Of a stretch of 64,000 nucleotides of DNA, positions 28,487-37,469 are shown piece by piece. Every line of letters begins with the position of its first letter. Within the stretch, counting starts at the first letter, position 1. The notes below the pieces were generated by a model. That model was not told the origin of the DNA. It worked only from the letters and a program-made list of their open reading frames with translations, and did no database searches. The stretch comes from Bog-950 sp046329495 (GTDB taxonomy: Bacteria > Bacteroidota > Bacteroidia > Chitinophagales > LD1), in the NCBI GenBank assembly GCA_046329495.1, contig JAXLUO010000006.1, positions 62,001 through 126,000 on the forward strand, read 5' to 3'. A program made the translations under genes and the position numbers.

Positions 28487-28936
28487 ATGAGTTTAGAAGA
28501 AACCATCAACAACGACCTGAAAACCGCCATGTTAGCTAAAGAAGAAGCTACCGTACGCGGACTGCGTGCAATAAAAGCGGCTATCATATTAGCTAAAACC
28601 GAAAAAGGCGCCGGCGGTTCAGTTAGCTCCGAAAAAGAAGTGCAACTGCTGCAAAAAATGCTGAAACAACGTCGCGATTCTATTACTGAATTCGAAAAGG
28701 CAAATCGCCAGGACCTGGTTGTAAAGGAACAGGAAGAGTTAAAAGTGATTGAAAAATACCTGCCCGCTATGATGGGCGAAGACGAAGTGCGTGAAATAGT
28801 TAAAAAAGCTATTGCCGATAGCGGTGCTACCTCTCAAAAAGAAATGGGTAAGGTAATGGGCCTGGTTTCAAAACAAGTGGCCGGCAAAGCCGATAATAAA
28901 ATGGTAGCTGATATCGTTAAAAGCCTGTTAAGCTAA
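28487..28936 (+). CDS. GatB/YqeY domain protein
   Basis: The product is 149 residues and corresponds to the free-standing YqeY family, related to the C-terminal tRNA-binding domain of GatB. It contains typical segments LRAIKAAIILAKTEKG, LLQKMLKQRRDSI, EKYLPAMMGEDEV and KEMGKVMGLVSKQVAGKAD. YqeY-like proteins are often predicted to bind tRNA, but the cellular role is unsettled. A TACATTCG box (28463-28470) precedes the ATG by 16 bases. It is probably co-transcribed with the CvpA-family gene 14 bases downstream. Confidence 0.9.
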   Translation: MSLEETINNDLKTAMLAKEEATVRGLRAIKAAIILAKTEKGAGGSVSSEKEVQLLQKMLKQRRDSITEFEKANRQDLVVKEQEELKVIEKYLPAMMGEDEVREIVKKAIADSGATSQKEMGKVMGLVSKQVAGKADNKMVADIVKSLLS

Positions 28937-28950
28937 TTCCATCTCTCCAC

Positions 28951-29469
28951 ATGATATTTGATATCCTGTTTGTTATTGCTGTTGCCATAGGTTTTTGGTG
29001 GGGCTACAAAAAAGGCATTATCTATTCGTTGTTCAGCATGCTCGGCTATTTTCTGGGTGTGGTGGCAGCGCTTAAATTCAGCTACCTGCTTGCCAAATTA
29101 TTAAAGGGTGTAGTAAGCATGAGTCCGCAAGGCCTGGCGATACTTTCCTTTGTGTTGGTATTCATCTTTATGATTCTGCTTGCCCGCCTGGTTGCCTGGG
29201 TGCTCGAAGAGATTTTGAAATCCTTCTCGCTTAATTTGGTCAACCAATTAATAGGTGGTGCATTACACGCTGTTATTGCACTCTATTTGCTCTGTGTAAT
29301 GGTTTGGTTCGCTGACCGTATGCATGTGTTTCCGCAAAAACAACGCGACACCTCGCATGTATATGGTTTTATGGCCAACCTGGCGCCCAATGTAATGGAG
29401 GCCTCAGGCAAAGCACTGCCCTTTGTAAAAGACTCTTTCGACCAGTTCGAGAATATCTTACCTCGTTAA
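28951..29469 (+). CDS. CvpA family membrane protein
   Basis: The product is 172 residues with four predicted membrane helices (about 1-18, 24-50, 64-92 and 103-123) and the family's N-terminal pattern (DILFVIAVAIGFWWGYKKGI). CvpA in enterobacteria is linked to colicin V export and envelope stress; the biochemical function is not known. It is paired with the yqeY-like gene. Its stop codon overlaps that of the convergent recJ by four bases (29466-29469). Confidence 0.85.
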   Translation: MIFDILFVIAVAIGFWWGYKKGIIYSLFSMLGYFLGVVAALKFSYLLAKLLKGVVSMSPQGLAILSFVLVFIFMILLARLVAWVLEEILKSFSLNLVNQLIGGALHAVIALYLLCVMVWFADRMHVFPQKQRDTSHVYGFMANLAPNVMEASGKALPFVKDSFDQFENILPR

Positions 29470-31175
29470 TTATTTTCGGCAGGTAAAAGATCTTTTACTA
29501 CCAATTGCAAACTTACATTACCCTGCCATTCATTTTCTGCCAGTTGATAGACCAGGTCAAAGGGTCCGCTTTTCAGCAAATTGAACTTAGGTGCTAAACC
29601 AAAGCCAATCCCCCCTACGGTAGGGCCGCCTGCATTACCACGAACCGAAAACTTGATGTGGTCCTCTTTCACAATTTTGCTCCAGCCGCTGTCCAATACG
29701 CCACGGGTTAAAAATACCGGCTTCATATTATCGGGGCCAAAAGGGGCCATTTGTTGCAGTATACCAAAAAAGCGAGGCGTTATATCACTTAACTCCAGTT
29801 GTGCATCAATCTCAATCTCCGGCACCAGTTGGTGGTCGCTAATGCGGGCACTCACTACCTCATCAAACTTCAACCTAAACGCATCAATATTTTCCTTTTG
29901 CATCGTTAACCCGGCAGCAAATTTATGTCCTCCGAATTGTATCAGCAGATCGCGGCATTCATAAATAGCTTCATACAAATCGAAATGTTTCACCGAGCGC
30001 GCACTACCGGTAACCTTACCGTCGCTTTCCGTTAGTACGATTGTTGGCCGGTAATAGGTTTCTGTTAATCGCGAGGCAACAATACCTATAACTCCTTTAT
30101 GCCATTCCGGGTGAAATACCACAGTTGATTTACGCGCTACCAGGGTTTGGTCGCTGGCTATCATTTCCAGTGCATGGGCTGTTATACTGCGGTCTAAATC
30201 TTTACGCTCGTTGTTATATTTATTAAGCTGATACGCTTTCTCATCGCCGTCAAAATCTTCATCCTCACTTATCAGTAAACGCACTGCATGGCGGGCATCA
30301 TCCATTCGTCCGGCTGCATTTATTCGTGGTCCTATTAAAAACACCACATCATCAATATCCATTTCCTTCTCCGAGCCTGCTAACTCTTTAAGCCGGCGTA
30401 GGCCACAACAGGGGTTAGTATTCAATTTTTTTAAGCCATGGTAAGCCAGTATGCGGTTTTCACCCGTCATCGAAACTATATCGCTGCCAATGCTTACGCA
30501 CAATAGGTCCAGCCATTGCATATACTTCTCCGCATCAATACCATGCTGCTGGCTAAAAGCCTGAATCAACTTGAACCCGATACCGCAACCGCTTAACTCC
30601 TTGTAGGGATAAGGACAATCAATTCGCTTAGGGTCCAAAACCGCCACAGCAGCAGGTATTTCTTCGCCGGGCTGGTGGTGGTCGCAAATCACAAAGTCTA
30701 TGCCTAAGGTATTGGCATAAGCAATTTTCTCATTGGCTTTAATGCCGCAGTCTAAAGCAATTACCAGGGTAAACCCATTAGCTTTAGCAAAATCTATCGA
30801 TTGCTTTGATATGCCATATCCTTCCGTATAGCGGTGCGGCACATAAAAGTCAATAAAAGGATGTATTTCTTTAAAAAAGGAATATACCGTGGCTATGGCC
30901 GTAGTGCCATCTACATCATAATCGCCGTATATCAGTATCTTTTCCTGGTTAACAAGCGCATTGGTAATGCGCTCTATAGCCTTGTGCATATCCTTCATTA
31001 AAAAAGGATCGTGCAGGTCTTTCAACTCCGGTCTGAAAAAATTTTTCGCGGCTTCGTACGTTTCAATACCCCGGGCTACCAACAATCTGCAAAGCGCCGG
31101 ATGAATTTTTAAAGCTGCCTGTAAAGCAATTACAGTGGCTTCATCGGCTGGTTTTAATGTCCATCGCTTTTGCAT
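29466..31175 (-). CDS. recJ: Single-stranded-DNA-specific exonuclease RecJ
   Basis: RecJ degrades single-stranded DNA 5' to 3' in recombination and mismatch/base-excision repair. The product is 569 residues from the ATG at 31175. The DHH phosphoesterase motifs are clear: DYDVDGTTAIA, ALDCGIKAN, the signature CDHHQPGE, and LDPKRIDCPYPYKELSG. The DHHA1 domain follows, with GGHKFAAGL and RINAAGRMDDA. A C-terminal OB-like domain completes it. It is divergent from the PBP1A gene, with 85 bases between the starts. Confidence 0.94.
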   Translation of the reverse strand: MQKRWTLKPADEATVIALQAALKIHPALCRLLVARGIETYEAAKNFFRPELKDLHDPFLMKDMHKAIERITNALVNQEKILIYGDYDVDGTTAIATVYSFFKEIHPFIDFYVPHRYTEGYGISKQSIDFAKANGFTLVIALDCGIKANEKIAYANTLGIDFVICDHHQPGEEIPAAVAVLDPKRIDCPYPYKELSGCGIGFKLIQAFSQQHGIDAEKYMQWLDLLCVSIGSDIVSMTGENRILAYHGLKKLNTNPCCGLRRLKELAGSEKEMDIDDVVFLIGPRINAAGRMDDARHAVRLLISEDEDFDGDEKAYQLNKYNNERKDLDRSITAHALEMIASDQTLVARKSTVVFHPEWHKGVIGIVASRLTETYYRPTIVLTESDGKVTGSARSVKHFDLYEAIYECRDLLIQFGGHKFAAGLTMQKENIDAFRLKFDEVVSARISDHQLVPEIEIDAQLELSDITPRFFGILQQMAPFGPDNMKPVFLTRGVLDSGWSKIVKEDHIKFSVRGNAGGPTVGGIGFGLAPKFNLLKSGPFDLVYQLAENEWQGNVSLQLVVKDLLPAENN

Positions 31176-31242
31176 CGGGCGAATATAAACAGTAGCCCGC
31201 AACCAAGGCCTTTTAATGGGCAGCGCAATTCTTACATTCTTT

Positions 31243-31250
31243 TACATTTG
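31243..31250 (+). promoter_or_regulatory. -7 promoter element of the PBP1A gene
   Basis: TACATTTG is a perfect TAnnTTTG element. It ends 10 bases before the ATG at 31261, so the leader should be only a few bases long and the upstream in-frame ATG at 31216 would not be transcribed. A clear TTG at the expected -33 position is not seen. Confidence 0.45.
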
Positions 31251-31260
31251 CCTTTCGCAC

Positions 31261-33489
31261 ATGGGTAAAAAATTTTTTGTTGCATTTTGGGGTGTTTTTC
31301 TGGCAGGCGTGCTCACGGTGGTGCTCGCTTTCTATTTAATTGCCGCAGGCAAGTTCGGCTACATGCCCACCTTCGATGAACTAGAAAACCCGAACAGTGC
31401 ACTGGCTACCGAAATCATCAGCACCGATAATGTCATTCTGGGTCGATACTATATCGAGAACCGAAGCAATATAACATGGGAGAACCTAAACGATAACCTG
31501 AAGCATGCACTGATGGCTACCGAAGATATCCGCTTTTTCGACCATACCGGTGTTGACCTGCGCGCATTAGTACGGGTGGTTAAAGGAGTGGCTACGCACG
31601 ACGGGGCCGGTGGTGGCAGTACTATTACACAACAGTTAGCCAAAAACCTTTTCCCGCGCGACCGGCTCAGCAAAATCCAATTGGTAGCCCGTAAACTTAA
31701 GGAATGGATAATCGCCGTTAAATTGGAACGGGCCTACACCAAAGAGGAGATCATGGCCATGTATCTTAACACCGTACCGTTCAGCGATAATGCGTATGGC
31801 ATTAAATCCGCCGCCTACGTATACTTTGGCAAGGCTGTTGATTCGTTAAAAGTGGAAGAGGCTGCAGTATTAGTTGGGATGCTTAAAGCGCCAAGTTCTT
31901 ATAATCCCCGCAGCAAGCCCGAAGCATCAAAACAGCGCCGCAATGTGGTGCTGGACCAGATGTTCAACTACAAGTTCATTACCCGTGCCCAGCGCGACTC
32001 ATTGTTTAATTTGCCTATTGCACTCGATTTTCACCCCGATACCCATACCGAAGGATTAGCTCCCTATTTCCGCGAATACCTTCGCCTTTGGTTAAAAGAT
32101 TGGTGTGCGAAAAATCCAAAGCCGGATGGAACGAAATACGACATCTATAAAGATGGTCTTCGTGTATACACTACGCTTGATTCGCGACTACAACAATATG
32201 CTGAGAATGCTCAACGCCGCCAATTAGGCGAGATGCAAAAAATCTTTTTTGAGTACTGGAAAGGTAAAGACCCATGGAAGGATTTTCCTGCAGAATGGGA
32301 TGCTATATATCATCATTGTCCGCGTTATGTTGATCTAAAAAAGCAGGGCAAAAGCGAAGAAGAAATTACAGCCATTCTTAAAAAGCCCATCAAAATGAAG
32401 GTATTTAGTTACGCTCCCGGTGGCGAAACAGATACCTTGATGAGCCCTTATGATTCTATCATTTATCATCGTCTGATATTGCAAAACGGATTTTTAGCCG
32501 TAGATCCGCAAAGCGGATTTATCCGCGCATGGGTAGGTGGTGTGGGTTACAAGTATTTTCAATACGACCACGTAAACATTAATACACGCCGTCAGATTGG
32601 CTCTACATTCAAACCCTTTGTATATACTGTAGCTATCCGCGATAAAGGTTATTCGCCTTGTTTCCGGGTGCCTAACCAACCCGTAACCTTCGAGGCCGGT
32701 GATGCGCGGTTTGGTTTGTTACAGGATTGGACGCCCAGAAACAGCGATGGCAAATACGGAGGAACGCTTAGCCTGCGGCAGGGTTTGGCAAACTCGGTAA
32801 ATACCATTACTGCATATCTGATGCACGAAACCGGGCCTGAACCAGTTATCCAACTGGTACGGGGAATGGGAATAAAAAGCGATATCCCGGCTCAGCCTTC
32901 TATCTGCTTGGGAACAGCAGATATCTCGTTATTTGAAATGGTGGGCGCTTATACCACCTATGCCAACCAGGGCATACACAGCGAACCGATATTTGTAACC
33001 CGAATTGAAGATCGTAACGGCAATGTGCTGCAGGATTTTGTGTCGCCTCAAAACGAAGCGCTCGACGAGCAAACCACCTTTGTAATGGTTGAAATGCTAC
33101 GCAACGTGGTTATGGGAGGTACGGCTACCCGATTGCGTTACAGGTTCAAGTTGATGAATGATATAATTGGCAAAACAGGCACTACCCAAAATTACAGCGA
33201 TGGCTGGTTTATAGGTTGCACACCTGACCTTGTTGCAGGGAGCTGGGTTGGCTGCGAAGATCGCTACATTCACTTCCATAGTATGCAAAACGGCCAGGGC
33301 GCTAGTACCGCCTTGCCTATTTGGGCTTACTTCTTCCAGCAGGTATATGCCGATAGTGCCAACTTTAAAAAGGAAATTGACCCCTCACATACCTTTGCAA
33401 GGCCGGAAGAAGGTATCGCTATAGAGATGAATTGTGGCAAATACGAAGGCGGAAGCGCCGGTAAGGAGCAGGGCAGCGAATACGAATAA
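31261..33489 (+). CDS. Class A penicillin-binding protein 1A
   Basis: This bifunctional peptidoglycan synthase has 742 residues from the ATG at 31261. An N-terminal membrane anchor (residues 8-28) is followed by a GT51 transglycosylase with ATEDIRFFDHTGVD (catalytic Glu88) and GGGSTITQQLAKNLF. The transpeptidase carries the serine motif STFK (Ser448-Lys451), SVN (512-514) and KTGT (638-641). All catalytic motifs are intact. It ends with a short Gly/Glu-rich tail. It is the only cell-wall gene in the window, preceded by a -7 box and divergent from recJ. Confidence 0.95.
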   Translation: MGKKFFVAFWGVFLAGVLTVVLAFYLIAAGKFGYMPTFDELENPNSALATEIISTDNVILGRYYIENRSNITWENLNDNLKHALMATEDIRFFDHTGVDLRALVRVVKGVATHDGAGGGSTITQQLAKNLFPRDRLSKIQLVARKLKEWIIAVKLERAYTKEEIMAMYLNTVPFSDNAYGIKSAAYVYFGKAVDSLKVEEAAVLVGMLKAPSSYNPRSKPEASKQRRNVVLDQMFNYKFITRAQRDSLFNLPIALDFHPDTHTEGLAPYFREYLRLWLKDWCAKNPKPDGTKYDIYKDGLRVYTTLDSRLQQYAENAQRRQLGEMQKIFFEYWKGKDPWKDFPAEWDAIYHHCPRYVDLKKQGKSEEEITAILKKPIKMKVFSYAPGGETDTLMSPYDSIIYHRLILQNGFLAVDPQSGFIRAWVGGVGYKYFQYDHVNINTRRQIGSTFKPFVYTVAIRDKGYSPCFRVPNQPVTFEAGDARFGLLQDWTPRNSDGKYGGTLSLRQGLANSVNTITAYLMHETGPEPVIQLVRGMGIKSDIPAQPSICLGTADISLFEMVGAYTTYANQGIHSEPIFVTRIEDRNGNVLQDFVSPQNEALDEQTTFVMVEMLRNVVMGGTATRLRYRFKLMNDIIGKTGTTQNYSDGWFIGCTPDLVAGSWVGCEDRYIHFHSMQNGQGASTALPIWAYFFQQVYADSANFKKEIDPSHTFARPEEGIAIEMNCGKYEGGSAGKEQGSEYE

Positions 33490-33698
33490 TAGTGTATGGG
33501 GTTTCGTGCGTACGGTGTATTTATTACAATACATAATTTGTGTGTTACAACTGGTAATCGATTGCCCAAAATCCACAATTTGTAATTGAATATCAAGTTG
33601 TTAAGCGATAAATCATTTTTTTGTCATTGTTCTTTACAAAGGGCATAATACTTGTTATATTGTCACAAGATTCATTGCTAACACCCGGACACCTAATT

Positions 33699-35525
33699 AT
33701 GAAAAAACTTTTACTTGCAACTTTACTGGCTCCATTAGCGCTTGGAGCACAAAATGAGTTCTACAATGCGGGCGCGGATATCTACATCCAAAAAGGAGCA
33801 TTGATACATGTTCAAGGTTCGTTCATCGACGAAAATGGATCTGTAGACGGTATCGTTAAAAACGACGGTATTATTGAAGTGAAGGGCGATTTCCGCGTGG
33901 CAAAGAATGCCACCTTCCAGGTGTTTAATGATAATACTTCGAAGGATCGTGTGGTAAAATTTGTGGGCACCGGTCAGCAAAATATCCTGGGCGATCTTTC
34001 AGGTGCAGGCACCAATAGTTTTTACAACATTGTTATCGACAAAGGGGCAGCCACCGACCAGGTGGAAGTGCAAACAGATGTGGTTGTAGAAGGTTCGCTG
34101 GTGTTTAATAACAATACCACAACAACCACCTATACCCCAAGTGCATTGTGGACCACCAATAACAATGGTGGATTGCTTAAGTCTTATACGACCTCACAGG
34201 AGTTTCTTATTGATGTGCAAAACGGCAATACCGATGCAATTGGTGGTTATGCTACTCCGGCTATTAATAACGCAGCCGTTTCCAACTTTGTTTTAACCAA
34301 GGGTAACCGGGCCAGCAGTGCAGGCGGTTTGCAGCGCCGTGTTACCGGTACACTGGGTTATTTATATCCTATCGGTACGCTAACCAATGGCTACAACCCG
34401 GTACGCCTTAATTTCACCAGCGTGCCTGCTTCGGGTAGCGTAAAAGGTAAGTTTTGCGATGGATCTTCTAACCCGGCTGGTTTTATCGGCTACATCCAAA
34501 AAACCTGCCCCAACTGTCCGGTGCAACCATGGGGCGTTCAAATGCCCGATAACAACGGTTACAACCGCTACTTCAGCAGCGACCCTTGCAATGGCGGTCA
34601 ACCACAGTGGATCATTCTGGAAGATGCAGTAAAAGATCACGGCTACTGGAGCTATTCAGGCCCAGCTAATTACCAATACTACATCGAATCATATCCAACC
34701 TCTTACACCGGATTGGGAAATGCAGCTGATAACTGGCGGATGATTAAATTCCCTACTCCTTATGGTGATGATCCTTCAGAATCCGGAGACGATTGGTCAC
34801 AATACATTGAGTCTTCGGTATCTAGCCTGAACGATTTGATAACCTATACCAAATTAACCGGTAGCACAGCTCCATGCTATGCCGGCGATGCTATACCCGG
34901 GGGCATTTATACAGGCTTCTCACACTTTGCTGCTAAGAGTTCTATGAGCAACAGTGCGTTGCCGGTTGAATTGATCTTTTTGAAAGCTGAGCCGGTAAAC
35001 AACCAGTTTATTCAGGTGTCTTGGGCTACTGCCGTTGAAATTAACAATGCCGGCTTCCATGTGGAGCGTAGCACCGATGGTATCAACTTCCAGGATATTG
35101 GTTGGGTAGATGGTCATAACAACAGCACGCAAACTCTTGCCTATGCTTTCGACGATCACAACGTAGCATCTGATGTGGTTTACTACTACAAGCTGCGTCA
35201 ACAGGATAACGATGGCCAAACCGAAGAAACGTATGTGGTATCTGCCATGATTACAGACGGCACTTCATTTGCTATCAGCGATTTCATTCCTAACCCAAGT
35301 AACGACCAAACAAAGCTTGTTATTACCACATCAGTTTCAACGGATGTTGATGTGAAGTTGTATGACATGCTGGGCCGCGAACTTTCAGTTGCAAAATATG
35401 GTTTAAGCGCAGGCCAAAACAATATTGATTTTAACACACAAATGCTGGCCGATGCTACTTACACAGCAGTTATCAGCACAGGCAATAAAGTTTACAGCAA
35501 AAAATTGGTTGTATCTAAAAACTAA
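33699..35525 (+). CDS. T9SS type A cargo protein, beta-solenoid-like N-terminus
   Basis: The product is 608 residues from the ATG at 33699, which places a signal peptide (MKKLLLATLLAPLALGAQ) at the start; an upstream in-frame ATG at 33621 is less plausible. The N-terminal half has short repeated beta strands (IYIQKGALIHVQGSF, VKNDGIIEVKGDF) as in many large Bacteroidota surface proteins. A beta-sandwich stretch near residues 430-520 (WATAVEINNAGFHVERSTDG) is common in T9SS cargo. The C-terminus is a type A sorting domain (FIPNPSNDQTKL, KLYDMLGREL, SKKLVVSKN). The specific function is not recognised. Confidence 0.85.
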   Translation: MKKLLLATLLAPLALGAQNEFYNAGADIYIQKGALIHVQGSFIDENGSVDGIVKNDGIIEVKGDFRVAKNATFQVFNDNTSKDRVVKFVGTGQQNILGDLSGAGTNSFYNIVIDKGAATDQVEVQTDVVVEGSLVFNNNTTTTTYTPSALWTTNNNGGLLKSYTTSQEFLIDVQNGNTDAIGGYATPAINNAAVSNFVLTKGNRASSAGGLQRRVTGTLGYLYPIGTLTNGYNPVRLNFTSVPASGSVKGKFCDGSSNPAGFIGYIQKTCPNCPVQPWGVQMPDNNGYNRYFSSDPCNGGQPQWIILEDAVKDHGYWSYSGPANYQYYIESYPTSYTGLGNAADNWRMIKFPTPYGDDPSESGDDWSQYIESSVSSLNDLITYTKLTGSTAPCYAGDAIPGGIYTGFSHFAAKSSMSNSALPVELIFLKAEPVNNQFIQVSWATAVEINNAGFHVERSTDGINFQDIGWVDGHNNSTQTLAYAFDDHNVASDVVYYYKLRQQDNDGQTEETYVVSAMITDGTSFAISDFIPNPSNDQTKLVITTSVSTDVDVKLYDMLGRELSVAKYGLSAGQNNIDFNTQMLADATYTAVISTGNKVYSKKLVVSKN

Positions 35526-35547
35526 TAGCCAGGCGTTTTAGTCTGAG

Positions 35548-35572
35548 AGGGGCGCAGGGCGCCCCTTTTTTT
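35548..35572 (+). terminator. Intrinsic terminator after the T9SS cargo gene
   Basis: AGGGGCGC / GCGCCCCT with a 3-base loop is followed by seven or eight T residues. It lies 22 bases past the stop codon and just upstream of the uvrC promoter element. Confidence 0.9.
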
Positions 35573-35588
35573 ATGCCTGTGTTCATAC

Positions 35589-35596
35589 TAACTTTG
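35589..35596 (+). promoter_or_regulatory. -7 promoter element of uvrC
   Basis: TAACTTTG is a perfect TAnnTTTG box ending seven bases before the uvrC ATG. The expected transcription start would lie within about five bases of the start codon, implying a leaderless or nearly leaderless message. Confidence 0.5.
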
Positions 35597-35603
35597 CGCC
35601 TTC

Positions 35604-37469
35604 ATGACCGCCGAAGAGTTTTCAGAAATACGTAAAACAATCCCCGAAGAGCCTGGGGTATACCGTTATTTTAATGAACAGAATGAAATACTCTATATCG
35701 GAAAGGCAAAGGACCTCCGTAAAAGAGTATCGTCTTATTTCGTTAGTCGTGACCATTCTTATCGCCTCAAACGCCTTGTAGATGCCATCCGCCGGATTGA
35801 ATTTACCATCGTAACTTCCGAAGCCGAAGCCTTCCTATTAGAAAATTCGCTGATAAAAAACTATCAGCCGCGTTACAACATTTTGTTGAAGGATGACAAA
35901 ACCTACCCCTTCATCTGCATAAAAAAGGAACCCTTTCCACGTGTATTTCTCACCCGCCGTGTAATTCGCGATGGCTCGGAATACCTGGGGCCTTTTACCT
36001 CGCTGGTAAATGTTAAGAGCATACTTAGCATGTTAACCACACTGTTTCCATTGCGTACATGTAACCTTAATCTTACTGAAAAGAATATTCAGGCGGGGAA
36101 GTTCAAAGTGTGCTTAGAATACCATCTAAAAAACTGCATGGGGCCCTGCCAGGCCCTACAAACCGAAGCAGAGTATTTAGAAAATATTGAACAGATACGA
36201 CAGGTGCTGAAAAGTAATTTTGGTTCGGTGGTGTACTATCTCCGTAAAAAGATGAATGAGTATGCCACTAACATGGAGTTTGAACGTGCCAACGAGTTCA
36301 AGGAAAAAATAGACTTGCTTACTAATTACCAAAGCAAGAGCACTGTAGTAAATCCACGTTTGAATAATATTGATGTATACGGATACAGCGAAACCGAAGA
36401 AGTGGCGTTCATTAACTTTTTGAAAATCGGCAACGGCACTATTGTACAAACCAAAGCCTTTGAAGTAAAAAAGGTATTGGATGAAACCCGCGAAGAGATC
36501 CTCCAACGCGCTGTCACCGAAAACAGTTTTGCTGACAACATTTTTGCCGAAGAAATTATTACACCATTCGCGGTAGAACTTCCCTTCGACAAAGTAGAAC
36601 TAACGGTACCACAGGCCGGCGATAAAAAGAAACTGCTGGACTTAGCTATCCGCAACGTACTCTATGCCCGCGAAGAAAAAGTAAAAGCCAGCCTTACTTC
36701 CGAGGAGAAGAATCCTTCCTTCCGCATTATGCGCACAGTTAAGGAGGACTTGAAACTGAAAGACCTTCCCCGCCACATGGAGTGCTTCGATAATTCCAAC
36801 TTTCAGGGCACTAACCCTGTAAGCGCCTGCGTTGTTTTCCGCGATGCCAAGCCAAGTAAAAAAGATTATCGGATTTTCAACGTTAAAACGGTTGAGGGTC
36901 CTGACGACTTTGCTACCATGGAAGAAGTTATCTATCGTCGCTATAAACGTATGTTAGACGATGGGCAGGAATTACCGCAGCTAATTGTTATTGATGGTGG
37001 GAAAGGCCAACTAAGTAGTGCAGTAACCAGCCTGGAGAAACTTGGCCTGTATGGCAAGGTTGCCATTATAGGCATCGCCAAAAAGTTGGAAGAGATATAC
37101 TTCCCCGGCGATTCGCTGCCTGTTTACATCAACAAAAAATCCGAGTCGCTTAAAGTTATTCAGCGGATGCGCGATGAGGCTCACCGCTTTGGTATAACCC
37201 GCCACCGCGCCCGCCGCAGCAAAGGCGCTATAAATTCGCAGCTAACACAAATAGCCGGCATTGGCGAAAAAACAATGGAGCTGCTCTTGCGCAAATACAA
37301 AAGCATAAAGAAACTGAAGGAAGTGCCACCATCCGAACTGGAAGAATTGCTGGGCCCGGCAAAAGCAAAACTGGTGGTGGAAGGATTAAAGGCTGGCCCT
37401 TCTTCCCCTCCTACCACCAGCGAGCAGAACGATACAACTGCCGGGGACGTAACACCTCCTGAAGTTTAG
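35604..37469 (+). CDS. uvrC: Excinuclease ABC subunit C
   Basis: UvrC makes both incisions around DNA lesions in nucleotide excision repair after UvrA/UvrB loading. The product has 621 residues, typical of the family. Domains in order: GIY-YIG nuclease (about 14-95; EPGVYRYFNEQNEILYIGKA), a Cys-rich segment (CNLNLTEKN, CLEYHLKNCMGPC), a UVR motif for UvrB contact (about 205-240; NMEFERANEFKEKI), the RNase H-like 5' nuclease (about 385-545; ECFDNSNFQGTNPV, IVIDGGKGQLSSA) and a helix-hairpin-helix pair (IAGIGEKTMELLLRKYKS). Its stop codon overlaps that of the convergent second gldN gene by four bases. Confidence 0.96.
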   Translation: MTAEEFSEIRKTIPEEPGVYRYFNEQNEILYIGKAKDLRKRVSSYFVSRDHSYRLKRLVDAIRRIEFTIVTSEAEAFLLENSLIKNYQPRYNILLKDDKTYPFICIKKEPFPRVFLTRRVIRDGSEYLGPFTSLVNVKSILSMLTTLFPLRTCNLNLTEKNIQAGKFKVCLEYHLKNCMGPCQALQTEAEYLENIEQIRQVLKSNFGSVVYYLRKKMNEYATNMEFERANEFKEKIDLLTNYQSKSTVVNPRLNNIDVYGYSETEEVAFINFLKIGNGTIVQTKAFEVKKVLDETREEILQRAVTENSFADNIFAEEIITPFAVELPFDKVELTVPQAGDKKKLLDLAIRNVLYAREEKVKASLTSEEKNPSFRIMRTVKEDLKLKDLPRHMECFDNSNFQGTNPVSACVVFRDAKPSKKDYRIFNVKTVEGPDDFATMEEVIYRRYKRMLDDGQELPQLIVIDGGKGQLSSAVTSLEKLGLYGKVAIIGIAKKLEEIYFPGDSLPVYINKKSESLKVIQRMRDEAHRFGITRHRARRSKGAINSQLTQIAGIGEKTMELLLRKYKSIKKLKEVPPSELEELLGPAKAKLVVEGLKAGPSSPPTTSEQNDTTAGDVTPPEV

